Program-made: the position numbers and the translations under genes | Source of the DNA: Clostridia bacterium | GTDB lineage: Bacteria; Bacillota; Clostridia; DUPQ01 | Length of the DNA: 13,311 nucleotides | Direction: 5' to 3' | NCBI GenBank assembly: GCA_030592085.1 | Contig: JAUUZV010000041.1 | Span: 1 to 13,311 of the forward strand | The notes under the pieces: generated by a model | What the model was told of the DNA's origin: nothing | What the model saw: only the letters and a program-made list of their open reading frames with translations | Databases searched by the model: none | Part shown: piece after piece, positions 7,447 to 13,311 of the stretch | Position numbering within the stretch: position 1 is the stretch's first letter | Layout: every line of letters starts with the position of its first letter

Positions 7447-8108
7447 TATTTATTAAAAAGCCTTTCTGCCTGTGATGGTCTTAAATAAAACGGCACAGCC
7501 TCTGTGGCTTTTATTTTATCATACTTCGCAGATAGGAAACCACAGATAGATGAACTGGGAAATTCATTTTTATCTTCTATGATTAGTTGATTAGGTAATT
7601 TAGTTTGCAAATAGTCAAAATGCAATTTTGCACCATCACCTGATAGGATTATTTTATTGTTTGTCTTTTTTAATATGGTAATCACTTCATCAATATGAAT
7701 ACCCATGTAGTCAGTTTGTCTTTCTGGAGAATATATAGCTGTGTACACTTGATTATTTCTAGCATTAATCATGGGACACATAGTGGCCGTCTCTTGTTGG
7801 CTTTGTTTTGCTAGGATATCTAAAGTTGGCACCATAACTATGGGTTTTGACAATGCGTAGGCCATTGCTTTTACAGATGATAATCCAATTCTAAGACCAG
7901 TAAAAGAACCTGGTCCAGATGATACTACAAAGTAATCCACATCGGTTACATCATAAGGTGTTTGAATAAATAAATCTTCAACTAAAGGCATGAAGCTCTC
8001 TGCATGCTTTTTATTATTATTAACAAATATCTCTTTTACTATCTCTTCATCTTTTAGAAGACAGACAGATGCACTTGCTAATGATGTATCACAAGCGAAA
8101 ATTAACAT
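7446..8108 (-). CDS. tsaB: tRNA threonylcarbamoyladenosine biosynthesis protein TsaB
   Basis: Non-catalytic ASKHA-fold partner of TsaD; with TsaE it supports transfer of threonylcarbamoyl to adenosine 37 of ANN-decoding tRNAs (t6A). The 220 residues match the family. The start MLIFACDTSLASASV is the typical N-terminal phosphate-binding-like strand pair. KKHAESFMP at 33-41 and SSGPGSFTGLRIG at 63-75 are strong family signatures. The C-terminus ends in PFYLRPSQAERLF, also typical. The gene overlaps tsaE by seven bases, with GGAGAG eight bases ahead of the ATG inside tsaE. It overlaps the next gene, rimI, by one base. tsaD, often adjacent, is not within this window and must be elsewhere. Confidence 0.97.
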   Translation of the reverse strand: MLIFACDTSLASASVCLLKDEEIVKEIFVNNNKKHAESFMPLVEDLFIQTPYDVTDVDYFVVSSGPGSFTGLRIGLSSVKAMAYALSKPIVMVPTLDILAKQSQQETATMCPMINARNNQVYTAIYSPERQTDYMGIHIDEVITILKKTNNKIILSGDGAKLHFDYLQTKLPNQLIIEDKNEFPSSSICGFLSAKYDKIKATEAVPFYLRPSQAERLFNK

Positions 8109-8572
8109 AATCGTATCTCTCCAATTTTTTCAATTTGTCCTTTATTACCTTTTATAACAAAATATCTTATAGCATCATTTTTTTCATCTTTAGTAATTGT
8201 TATCCATAAAGCATCTTTTGGTATTGAATTTTTAATATTATCTGCCCACTCAATAACAATACAAGTTTGTTCATCAAATAATTCTTCAAAGCCTAAATCA
8301 TATAACATTTCTTCATTGGTGATTCTGTAAGCATCCATATGATAAAAAGTTAATTCATCTTTTTCATATTGATTAATAATTGTAAATGTTGGACTAGTAA
8401 TATGCTCTTTTATTCCAATTTCAAATGCATACCCTTTTGATAGAACAGTTTTACCACTGCCTAAATCACCAACTAAACAAATAGTTTTAAATTGATTTTT
8501 AGCTAGTTGTGTACCTAAGTGAAAAGTTTCCTTTTCACTTTTAGTACACAATGCATACAATTTATCCTTCAT
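8102..8572 (-). CDS. tsaE: tRNA threonylcarbamoyladenosine biosynthesis ATPase TsaE
   Basis: P-loop ATPase that works with TsaB and TsaD in making t6A at tRNA position 37. The protein has 156 residues, normal for the family. It shows Walker A GDLGSGKT at 35-42, the switch region SPTFTIINQY at 60-69, YHMDAYRI at 77-84 with Asp80, and IEWAD at 107-111 with Glu108. It overlaps the preceding amidohydrolase gene by 11 bases and tsaB by seven, so the three are almost certainly one transcript with coupled translation. The Shine-Dalgarno is weak (AGTGG close to the ATG), which is consistent with reinitiation from the upstream gene. No key residue is missing. Confidence 0.97.
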   Translation of the reverse strand: MKDKLYALCTKSEKETFHLGTQLAKNQFKTICLVGDLGSGKTVLSKGYAFEIGIKEHITSPTFTIINQYEKDELTFYHMDAYRITNEEMLYDLGFEELFDEQTCIVIEWADNIKNSIPKDALWITITKDEKNDAIRYFVIKGNKGQIEKIGEIRLC

Positions 8573-9707
8573 AAACCACTTTTCCGTTAATAACAGTGGC
8601 TATTACTTTTGTTTTTATTTCCAGTGGGTTACCATCAAAAATTGCTACATCAGCATGTTTCCCTTTTTTTAGAGATCCAATTTTATTATCAAGGCCTGTT
8701 AATTTAGCAGCATTTATTGTAATAGATTTTAATCCTTCTAATTCGTCTAGACCATATTTTACAGCTACTCCCACACATAATGTTAAATACTGAATTGGAA
8801 TAACATGATGATCAGTCATAATAGCCATTTTTACTCCTGCTTCAGATAACATTCCAGGATTTTCTATCATTGAATTAGTTAACTCATATTTTGATCTAAA
8901 TGAAAGTAGTGGTCCAACAATTACTGGCACTTTTTCTTTTTTAAGAATATCTTTAACTAGATAACCTTCTGTACAATGTTCAATTGAAAAATTTAAACCG
9001 AATTCTTTTCCAATTCTAATAGCTGTTAAAATGTCATCTTCTCTATGCGCATGAATTTTAACAAGTAATCCATCAAATACTTTTGCTAGTGCTTCCATTT
9101 TTAAGTCAACTTTAGTTTTATCTTCTCTGTTTTTATATTCTCTTGCTTCAATTAATGCTTGTCTCATAATTGCAGCTGAAGCCATTCTTGTCATAGGTGT
9201 TTTCTTCTGGCCACTATATACTCTTTTAGGATTTTCTCCTAAAGCCATTTTCATTGCAAGTTCTTCTTCTAGACACATTTCTTCAATGGAATTACCACTA
9301 GTTTTTAATGCTGAGAACATACCACCAATAACATTTGCACTTCCAGGTCCAATACATAAAGTAGTTATTCCAGCTTTTCTGGCATCTTCAAATGAACGGT
9401 CTTTATAATATATACCATCAATTGCTCTCATGTGAGGAGTAACAGGGTCTGTCATTTCATTTCCATCAGATCCTTCAAACCCAATGCCATTTTCCCACAT
9501 GCCTACATGGCAATGAGGATCAATTAGTCCAGGTAAAATATATCCACCTTTTGCATCAATTACTTGATTACATTGATCTTCAAGTTCGTTAGTTAATTGA
9601 TCAATTTCACCAATCATAAAAATTTTACTTTTTTTCGTGATTACAAAACCATCAAAATTATTCTTTTTCCCCATGGTAAATACTTTACCATTTTTAATAA
9701 GCAACAT
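8562..9707 (-). CDS. Metal-dependent amidohydrolase, imidazolonepropionase-like (COG1228 type)
   Basis: Predicted cytoplasmic amidohydrolase-superfamily enzyme of 381 residues; the substrate is unknown. It has the composite fold: a small N-terminal beta domain (LLIKNGKVFTMG), then PGLIDPHCHVG at 59-69 with metal ligands His65 and His67, IHAHRED with His219 and His221, SIEHC with His244, and TDHH with Asp299. The C-terminus returns to the beta domain (GSLKKGKHADVAIFDGNP, then VINGKVVYEG). The metal set is complete, so it should be active; hydantoinase, imidazolonepropionase and dipeptidase-like roles are all conceivable and none is supported specifically. AAGGGG seven bases upstream supports the start. 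It lies between a strong terminator after rpsI and tsaE, with only 17 bases between the terminator and its ATG and no recognisable promoter, so expression probably needs readthrough. This is a curious enzyme to head a translation and repair operon. Confidence 0.9.
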   Translation of the reverse strand: MLLIKNGKVFTMGKKNNFDGFVITKKSKIFMIGEIDQLTNELEDQCNQVIDAKGGYILPGLIDPHCHVGMWENGIGFEGSDGNEMTDPVTPHMRAIDGIYYKDRSFEDARKAGITTLCIGPGSANVIGGMFSALKTSGNSIEEMCLEEELAMKMALGENPKRVYSGQKKTPMTRMASAAIMRQALIEAREYKNREDKTKVDLKMEALAKVFDGLLVKIHAHREDDILTAIRIGKEFGLNFSIEHCTEGYLVKDILKKEKVPVIVGPLLSFRSKYELTNSMIENPGMLSEAGVKMAIMTDHHVIPIQYLTLCVGVAVKYGLDELEGLKSITINAAKLTGLDNKIGSLKKGKHADVAIFDGNPLEIKTKVIATVINGKVVYEG

Positions 9708-9724
9708 AAGAATGTCCCCTTTCT

Positions 9725-9760
9725 AAAACAAAAAAGCACCACCTCAATTGGTGATGCTTT
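9725..9760 (-). terminator. Strong intrinsic terminator between rpsI and the amidohydrolase gene
   Basis: On the minus strand AAAGCATCACC pairs with GGTGGTGCTTT (11 pairs including one G-U) around the loop AATTGA, followed by TTT, G and TTTT; with the arm this gives a run of six U. It begins ten bases after the rpsI stop codon. It should end much rplM-rpsI transcription, leaving the seven downstream genes to partial readthrough. Its loop and 3' arm are also complementary to the last codons of rpsI (see findings). Confidence 0.85.
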
Positions 9761-9770
9761 AGATACAAGT

Positions 9771-10166
9771 TTATCTCTTTGAAAATTGAGGTGCTTTTCT
9801 GGCTTTTTTGAGTCCCGGTTTCTTTCTTTCTTTCATCCTTGGGTCTCTAGTTAAATAACCAACTTTTTTTAATTCGCCTCTTAGGGCTGGGTCCGCTTCT
9901 AATAATGCACGCGAAATACCATGTCTTATTGCACCGGCTTGTCCGGTAAATCCACCACCTTTAACACCAACAATAACATCAAATCTTCCATCTGTTTTTG
10001 TTAGTACTAATGGTTGTCTTAAAATCACTTTCAGTGTTTCTAAACCAAAAAAGTCATCTATATCTCTACCATTAATGGTAACTTTTCCTGTACCTGGTAC
10101 AAGTCTAACTCTCGCGACTGATTTTTTTCTTCTACCTGTTCCGTAGTATTGTACTTGATTTGCCAT
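9771..10166 (-). CDS. rpsI: Small ribosomal subunit protein uS9
   Basis: Component of the 30S subunit head whose C-terminal tail reaches the P-site tRNA. The 131 residues are the normal length. The N-terminal YYGTGRRKKSVARVRL block and the GKVTINGR strand are diagnostic, as are GGGFTGQAGAIRHGISRALL in the middle and the basic tail ending KAPQFSKR, where the final Arg contacts the P-site tRNA. The ATG has a clear AGGAGG. It follows rplM by 20 bases, the near-universal rplM-rpsI pair. The codons for its last residues are complementary to the terminator that follows. GC content is a little higher than in neighbours, as is usual for ribosomal genes. Confidence 0.99.
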   Translation of the reverse strand: MANQVQYYGTGRRKKSVARVRLVPGTGKVTINGRDIDDFFGLETLKVILRQPLVLTKTDGRFDVIVGVKGGGFTGQAGAIRHGISRALLEADPALRGELKKVGYLTRDPRMKERKKPGLKKARKAPQFSKR

Positions 10167-10186
10167 GAATTTTTCCTCCTTCTAGC

Positions 10187-10621
10187 CTATGCCTTGATTT
10201 CAAGAACTTCAGGCTGTTGAGCGTGGTTCTTATGTTCTGGTCCAACATAGATTTTTAATTTTTTCATCATCTGTCTTCCTAGAACGTTTTTTGGAAGCAT
10301 TCCCTTAACTGCATGTTTAATAATTCGCTCGGGATGTTTTTCCATCATGGTCTTATAGCTAATCTCTTTTAATCCGCCAACATAACCTGAATGATGTCTA
10401 TATAACTTCTGAGATTCTTTCTTACCTGTAACTTTGATTTTTTCAGCATTTATAATAATCACATAATCGCCTGTATCAACGTGAGGTGTATATATTGGTT
10501 TATGTTTTCCTTTTAGTATTATTGCGACTTCAGTGGATAGTCTTCCTAAGATTTTATCCTCTGCATCTACGATATACCATTTTCTTTCAATTTGGCTTTC
10601 TTTCGCCATCATTGTTTTCAT
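10187..10621 (-). CDS. rplM: Large ribosomal subunit protein uL13
   Basis: Early-assembling 50S subunit protein. The 144 residues match the family. Diagnostic stretches are RKWYIVDAEDKILGRLSTEVA near the N-terminus (with a short family-typical leader ending in MAK), GKHKPIYTPHVDTGDYVIIINAEKI, YRHHSGYVGGLKE and the KGMLPKN-LGR region, ending in YVGPEHKNHAQQPE. Three in-frame ATGs lie close together; the first is chosen because AGGAGGT sits five bases before it and the later ones are too far away. It is first in the transcript with rpsI and has the best promoter in the window, TTGACA-17-TAAAAT, with a roughly 54-base leader that can fold and may serve autoregulation. Confidence 0.99.
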   Translation of the reverse strand: MKTMMAKESQIERKWYIVDAEDKILGRLSTEVAIILKGKHKPIYTPHVDTGDYVIIINAEKIKVTGKKESQKLYRHHSGYVGGLKEISYKTMMEKHPERIIKHAVKGMLPKNVLGRQMMKKLKIYVGPEHKNHAQQPEVLEIKA

Positions 10622-10651
10622 AGTTACCTCCTATAGTATCTATTAGTACTA

Positions 10652-10674
10652 GCAACAAATCTTTTTATTTGTGC
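10652..10674 (-). promoter_or_regulatory. Hairpin at the 5' end of the rplM leader, possible L13 leader
   Basis: The predicted transcript starts near 10675 and runs about 54 bases to the rplM ATG. Its first bases can form GCA plus CAAAT pairing with ATTTG and TGC (one bulged T), with loop AAAAAG. A second, weaker five-pair element (TAGTA/TACTA, 10634-10651) lies just before the Shine-Dalgarno. Known Firmicutes rplM leaders form short hairpins bound by L13; whether this one belongs to that class is inference. Confidence 0.35.
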
Positions 10675-10681
10675 AAGACAT

Positions 10682-10710
10682 ATTTTAATACATCAAAATA
10701 GCCATGTCAA
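10682..10710 (-). promoter_or_regulatory. Near-consensus sigma-A promoter for rplM-rpsI
   Basis: A perfect -35 TTGACA (10705-10710) and a -10 TAAAAT (10682-10687, five of six) are separated by exactly 17 bases on the minus strand. The transcription start should fall near 10675. This is the strongest promoter in the window, fitting a ribosomal protein operon. The -35 hexamer occupies the loop of an eight-base inverted repeat. Confidence 0.9.
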
Positions 10711-10718
10711 GGCTATTT
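10696..10718. repeat. Inverted repeat around the rplM -35 element
   Basis: AAATAGCC (10696-10703) and GGCTATTT (10711-10718) are perfect eight-base arms around seven bases that contain the -35 hexamer. Read on the minus strand it could be a terminator for the 5'-deoxynucleotidase gene, although only TTTTG follows. Read on the plus strand a T-rich tract follows. It could also be an operator. It lies upstream of the rplM start, so it is not part of that leader. Confidence 0.7.
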
Positions 10719-10801
10719 GTTTGTTTTTTTTAATTCTACCGGTTATAACTCTTGATTACCCCTTTTTTCTCTATAATACTCACTCATACTCAGTTGCCAT
10801 C

Positions 10802-11380
10802 TCACTTTTGTAATTGATCTAGTGTCATTGTATATGGTGGTAAGTACTCTTTTATAAAACGTTTTACTTCAGGTAAGGTTATTTTATTTAATGCTTTCTC
10901 TAATGCTTTTTTAGCATATGAAAAATCATGATTTCCTGCTTCTTGTTCTTCTAAGCATTTAATATAAGCAGAAATTTTATCAGCAGCTTTAATTACTGCT
11001 TTACTTTTTTCACACACTTTAAAATATGGTTCGTATTCTTTTTTAAGATCAGCTGGTAACATATTTAAAATTTGTTTTTCAGCCTCATATTCAAGTTTTT
11101 TGTATGCTTTAGTTATTTCTTCATTCTCATACTTAATTGGTGTTGGCATATCACCTGTTATGGTTTCATTTGCATCATGAAATAATGAAGCTACAACAAT
11201 TTTTTCACAATCATAGTCTCTCTCATAATATATATTGCCAATTTTTGCAATACCAAGAGCAATTGATGCCACATCAAAACTATGTTCTTTTAAATTATCA
11301 TATCTAGTATTTCTCATTAGCCCCCATCGATTAATGTATTTCATTCGATGTATAAAAGCAAAAAAAGTGTTATCAGCCAT
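10802..11380 (-). CDS. yfbR: HD-domain 5'-deoxynucleotidase, YfbR-like
   Basis: Metal-dependent phosphohydrolase; the Escherichia coli relative removes phosphate from deoxyribonucleoside 5'-monophosphates in the cytoplasm. The 192 residues match YfbR length. HD-domain ligands are His33 (KEHSFDVA), His68 and Asp69 (LFHDANE) and Asp134 (KAADKISAYIKC). Arg18 and Trp19 stand at the substrate-contact positions known for YfbR, and TGDMPTP at 75-81 supplies Asp77, another family residue. This makes the assignment firmer than generic HD. AAGGGAG lies upstream of the ATG. It is transcribed divergently from the dGTPase-family gene, from a 78-base shared region with its own extended -10. It ends in TGA, with no clear terminator before the rplM promoter except the inverted repeat at 10696-10718. 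The pairing suggests deoxynucleotide pool control. Confidence 0.9.
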   Translation of the reverse strand: MADNTFFAFIHRMKYINRWGLMRNTRYDNLKEHSFDVASIALGIAKIGNIYYERDYDCEKIVVASLFHDANETITGDMPTPIKYENEEITKAYKKLEYEAEKQILNMLPADLKKEYEPYFKVCEKSKAVIKAADKISAYIKCLEEQEAGNHDFSYAKKALEKALNKITLPEVKRFIKEYLPPYTMTLDQLQK

Positions 11381-11415
11381 TTATGTACTCCCTTTAAATA
11401 TATGTTATAAAGATA

Positions 11416-11431
11416 TATAATTATTATATCA
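11416..11431. promoter_or_regulatory. Face-to-face -10 elements of the divergent dgt and yfbR-like genes
   Basis: The plus strand has TATAAT at 11416-11421 with a TTTAAA -35 candidate (four of six) at 11393-11398, spacing 17, driving the dGTPase gene. The minus strand has TGATATAAT, an extended -10 with TATAAT at 11423-11428, driving the 5'-deoxynucleotidase gene. The two -10 boxes are one base apart within a near-symmetrical GATATA...TATATC dyad (11412-11430), so polymerase could hardly occupy both at once. The region is very AT-rich, so experimental mapping would be decisive. Confidence 0.55.
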
Positions 11432-11458
11432 GAAATATTAACGTAAGGTTAGGTAATA

Positions 11459-12685
11459 ATGATGAGAAAATTCACTAAAGTTGCAATCGTAGAAGGTAGC
11501 CCAAAATATGAACAAAGCATTACAAGAAAAAAAGCTTTACACAATCGTGGAAATGATGTTAGATCTCCTTTTTCAAGAGATTATACGAGAATTTTACATT
11601 CTAGAGCTTACAGCCGTCTAAAGCATAAAACTCAAGTATTCTTTGCAACACAAAATGATCATATCTGTACTCGTATAGAGCATGTTAATCATGTATCTTC
11701 CATTGGTGTTACTATTGCTAAACATTTAGGTTTAAATGAAGAATTAGTTTTAGCAATTGCAACTGGCCATGATTTAGGTCATGCACCATTTGGTCATGCA
11801 GGAGAGAAATTCTTATCAGAAATAACAAGTAAATATTTAGATTATAAATTTTGGCATGAAAAAAACTCACTACGTTTTGTAGATAAACATGAAATTTTAC
11901 AAGATTCAAATGGATATGAACAAAATCTAAATTTAACTTATGCAGTAAGGGATGGAATTATAAGCCACTGTGGTGAAGTTGAAGATACATCACTAGTACC
12001 AAGAGAAGAAGCAATAAATTTAGATGATATTTTAATGGCTAATCAATACCCTCCATATACCTGGGAAGGATGTATTGTAAAACTTTCAGATAATATTGCA
12101 TATATCGGAAGAGATATTGAAGATGCATTACGCTTAAAAATATTAGACGAAGAACATATTGATCAATTAGATAAAATAATTCATAATTTTTCAGATGTTG
12201 ATATTAAGAAAACGAACAACACAGCTTTAATACATACATTTGTTGGTAATCTTTGTGAAAACTCATCACCTGATACTGGTATGGGATTTTCTAAAAGTCA
12301 TTTAGCTTTCATGAAAGAAATCAAAAGTTTTAATTATAAATACATTTATTACAATGAACGTTTAACAATATTTCAAAACTATGCTAAGTTAATTTTAAAC
12401 TCTATATTTGATACCTTATTAAAGTTTTATGATGGGGTTGATACAATAAAATATATAGAAGAAGAATATTTAGAAATATTTCCAACATTATCAAAAACCT
12501 TTATTGAAAAGCTAAAAAAATATTCAGACCTTGGTGATTTAGAACCAAGACGAGAAAGTTTAAACAATGTTGTATTGTATAAACTTTCTGATAAAAAAGA
12601 CTATATAAAAGCTATTATCGATTTCATTGCTTCAATGTCAGATCATTACGCTATTAAAATATTTGATGAATTAACAAGCTTATAG
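11459..12685 (+). CDS. HD-domain deoxynucleoside triphosphate triphosphohydrolase (dGTPase family)
   Basis: Enzyme of the Dgt/COG0232 family that splits dNTPs to deoxynucleosides and triphosphate in the cytoplasm. At 408 residues it fits the shorter dGTPase-like group. The N-terminal block RSPFSRDYTRILHSRAYSRLKHKTQVF at about 35-61 is the family signature. The HD motif ligands are His75 (RIEHVNHV), His104 and Asp105 (ATGHDLGHAPFGHAGE) and Asp211 (KLSDNIAYIGRDIEDA). RDGIISHCGE at 164-173 is also typical. The C-terminal half is helical and diverges. Two ATGs stand in tandem at 11459 and 11462 after AAGGTTAGGT; either could be used. It is the only plus-strand gene here and abuts the convergent gene at 12686 with no spacer. 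Substrate preference (dGTP versus other dNTPs) cannot be read from the sequence, so no gene symbol is given. Confidence 0.93.
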   Translation: MMRKFTKVAIVEGSPKYEQSITRKKALHNRGNDVRSPFSRDYTRILHSRAYSRLKHKTQVFFATQNDHICTRIEHVNHVSSIGVTIAKHLGLNEELVLAIATGHDLGHAPFGHAGEKFLSEITSKYLDYKFWHEKNSLRFVDKHEILQDSNGYEQNLNLTYAVRDGIISHCGEVEDTSLVPREEAINLDDILMANQYPPYTWEGCIVKLSDNIAYIGRDIEDALRLKILDEEHIDQLDKIIHNFSDVDIKKTNNTALIHTFVGNLCENSSPDTGMGFSKSHLAFMKEIKSFNYKYIYYNERLTIFQNYAKLILNSIFDTLLKFYDGVDTIKYIEEEYLEIFPTLSKTFIEKLKKYSDLGDLEPRRESLNNVVLYKLSDKKDYIKAIIDFIASMSDHYAIKIFDELTSL

Positions 12686-12691
12686 TTAATT
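12669..12691. repeat. Small inverted repeat over two convergent stop codons
   Basis: AATTAAC (12669-12675) and GTTAATT (12685-12691) form seven perfect pairs around the nine-base loop AAGCTTATA, spanning the TAG of the dGTPase gene and the TAA of the convergent gene. With one G-C pair and no T-tract on either side it is a poor intrinsic terminator, but it is the only hairpin at this junction. Confidence 0.35.
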
Positions 12692-13311
12692 ACTTGGATA
12701 ATCGTATATAGTTTCAAATCCTAAGTAATCATTCATTTGATTAATAATATTACCTATTTGGTTTTTAGTAAATTCATTTTTATATGCTTCAATATTATCA
12801 CTTACACTATTTTCATCATTAAATAAATTTATCAAATTTTGAGGAGCTCCAACATGAAAGAAACCGCGCATTTTCTCACTATTTTCACCAGACATAATCC
12901 CTGATAAATTAAATAAATCCATACTAGAGTTAAGTTCATATGATAGTAATTCCGGTAAATGAACTATAGCATTGTACGACTCCCCTTCAAATATAGTTGG
13001 ATTTTCATTTGGTATAATCTGATTTACTTGTAATAGCACATTGTCTCTAGCATTACTATTATCTGTTATTGAATAGTCAACTCCTTCAAGTCCATAATGT
13101 AAGTCGAATGAATAGCTATTATTTGTCATTAACTCATTAAATAGTAAAACAGTTCCATCTAAATTGCTTATTGTTTTTAAAAATACATAGTAATTAATAC
13201 TTCTATATGAGGGAACTAAATACTCATTATTAGAACCTTCAAGATAATAACCTTTTTCAAACTCGTAAGACGGTTCTTCTTTTCGTAACAAGGCATTATA
13301 AAAAATATTTC
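12686..13311 (-). CDS. Unrecognised, possibly exported solute-binding-like protein (5' end missing)
   Basis: The frame is open from the window edge to a TAA at 12686, giving 207 visible residues. A TTG at 13289-13291 is an in-frame possible start but has no reason to be preferred, since the frame continues upstream (NIFYNA), so the gene most likely begins outside. The visible part is rich in Asn, Ser, Tyr and acidic residues, has no cysteine and no membrane segment, and looks like an extracellular or surface domain. The stretch LDGTVLLFNELMTNNSY, followed by DLHYGLEGVDYSI and a late FFHVGAPQNLINLF, resembles the C-terminal half of ABC-type extracellular sugar- or oligopeptide-binding lipoproteins of Firmicutes, which carry a similar YGIEG-DY motif. 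That assignment is tentative; a signal peptide or lipobox would be in the missing part. It converges on the dGTPase gene with no gap. Confidence 0.7.
   Translation of the reverse strand, partial: NIFYNALLRKEEPSYEFEKGYYLEGSNNEYLVPSYRSINYYVFLKTISNLDGTVLLFNELMTNNSYSFDLHYGLEGVDYSITDNSNARDNVLLQVNQIIPNENPTIFEGESYNAIVHLPELLSYELNSSMDLFNLSGIMSGENSEKMRGFFHVGAPQNLINLFNDENSVSDNIEAYKNEFTKNQIGNIINQMNDYLGFETIYDYPSN

Noticed and set aside
11718..11909. Minus-strand open frame opposite the dGTPase gene
   Set aside because: Antisense to the catalytic HD region of a well-conserved gene; no independent evidence of coding.
11393..12685. HD hydrolase pair as an antiviral nucleotide-depletion system
   Set aside because: Both proteins look like ordinary housekeeping families and sit among ribosomal, repair and chaperone genes; no defence, toxin or mobile gene is nearby.
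1..13311. CRISPR arrays, tRNA or rRNA genes, insertion sequences, prophage
   Set aside because: No regularly spaced repeats, no tRNA cloverleaf or rRNA motifs, no transposase or integrase; the window is densely filled by housekeeping genes.

Overview
The window is strongly AT-rich and gene-dense. It reads as a chromosomal housekeeping segment from a low-GC Gram-positive bacterium, in the Bacillota or near the Mollicutes/Erysipelotrichia side. Reasons: strong AGGAGG-type Shine-Dalgarno sites, the order tig-clpP-clpX, rplM-rpsI followed directly by a tRNA-modification cluster, COG1768-type and YfbR-type hydrolases, and an undecaprenyl-diphosphate phosphatase that implies a lipid-linked wall-polymer cycle. 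TGA is used as a stop (acetyltransferase gene at 7000-7002, 5'-deoxynucleotidase gene at 10802-10804) and Trp is TGG, so this is the standard bacterial code and not the Mycoplasma code. The genus cannot be fixed from the sequence alone.

Layout, mostly on the minus strand, read from right to left. (a) 12686-13311: 3' part of an unrecognised, possibly exported solute-binding-like protein. (b) 11459-12685 (+): a dGTPase-family HD triphosphohydrolase, divergent from (c) 10802-11380 (-): a YfbR-like HD 5'-deoxynucleotidase; the 78-base gap holds face-to-face -10 elements. (d) 10621 down to 4203 (-): rplM and rpsI from a near-consensus promoter, a strong intrinsic terminator, then seven tightly packed genes: amidohydrolase, tsaE, tsaB, rimI, uvrC, metallophosphoesterase and a small lipoprotein-like membrane protein. 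(e) 4024 down to 821 (-): tig-clpP-clpX from an extended -10 promoter, closed by a hairpin terminator. (f) 717 down to 1 (-): uppP, cut by the window edge.

Functional themes: ribosome assembly (L13, S9), t6A tRNA modification (TsaE, TsaB) with RimI, nucleotide excision repair (UvrC), deoxynucleotide pool control (dGTPase and 5'-deoxynucleotidase), nascent-chain folding and proteolysis (trigger factor, ClpP, ClpX), and undecaprenyl phosphate recycling. No gap exceeds 300 bases; the two largest (4025-4202 and 10622-10801) hold promoters and small inverted repeats. I found no tRNA, rRNA, CRISPR, insertion sequence or phage gene. Nothing here is a clear new defence or mobile system. The most interesting signals are a possible antiterminator pairing between the last rpsI codons and the terminator after it, the shared promoter of the two HD hydrolases, and the small uncharacterised lipoprotein-like protein.
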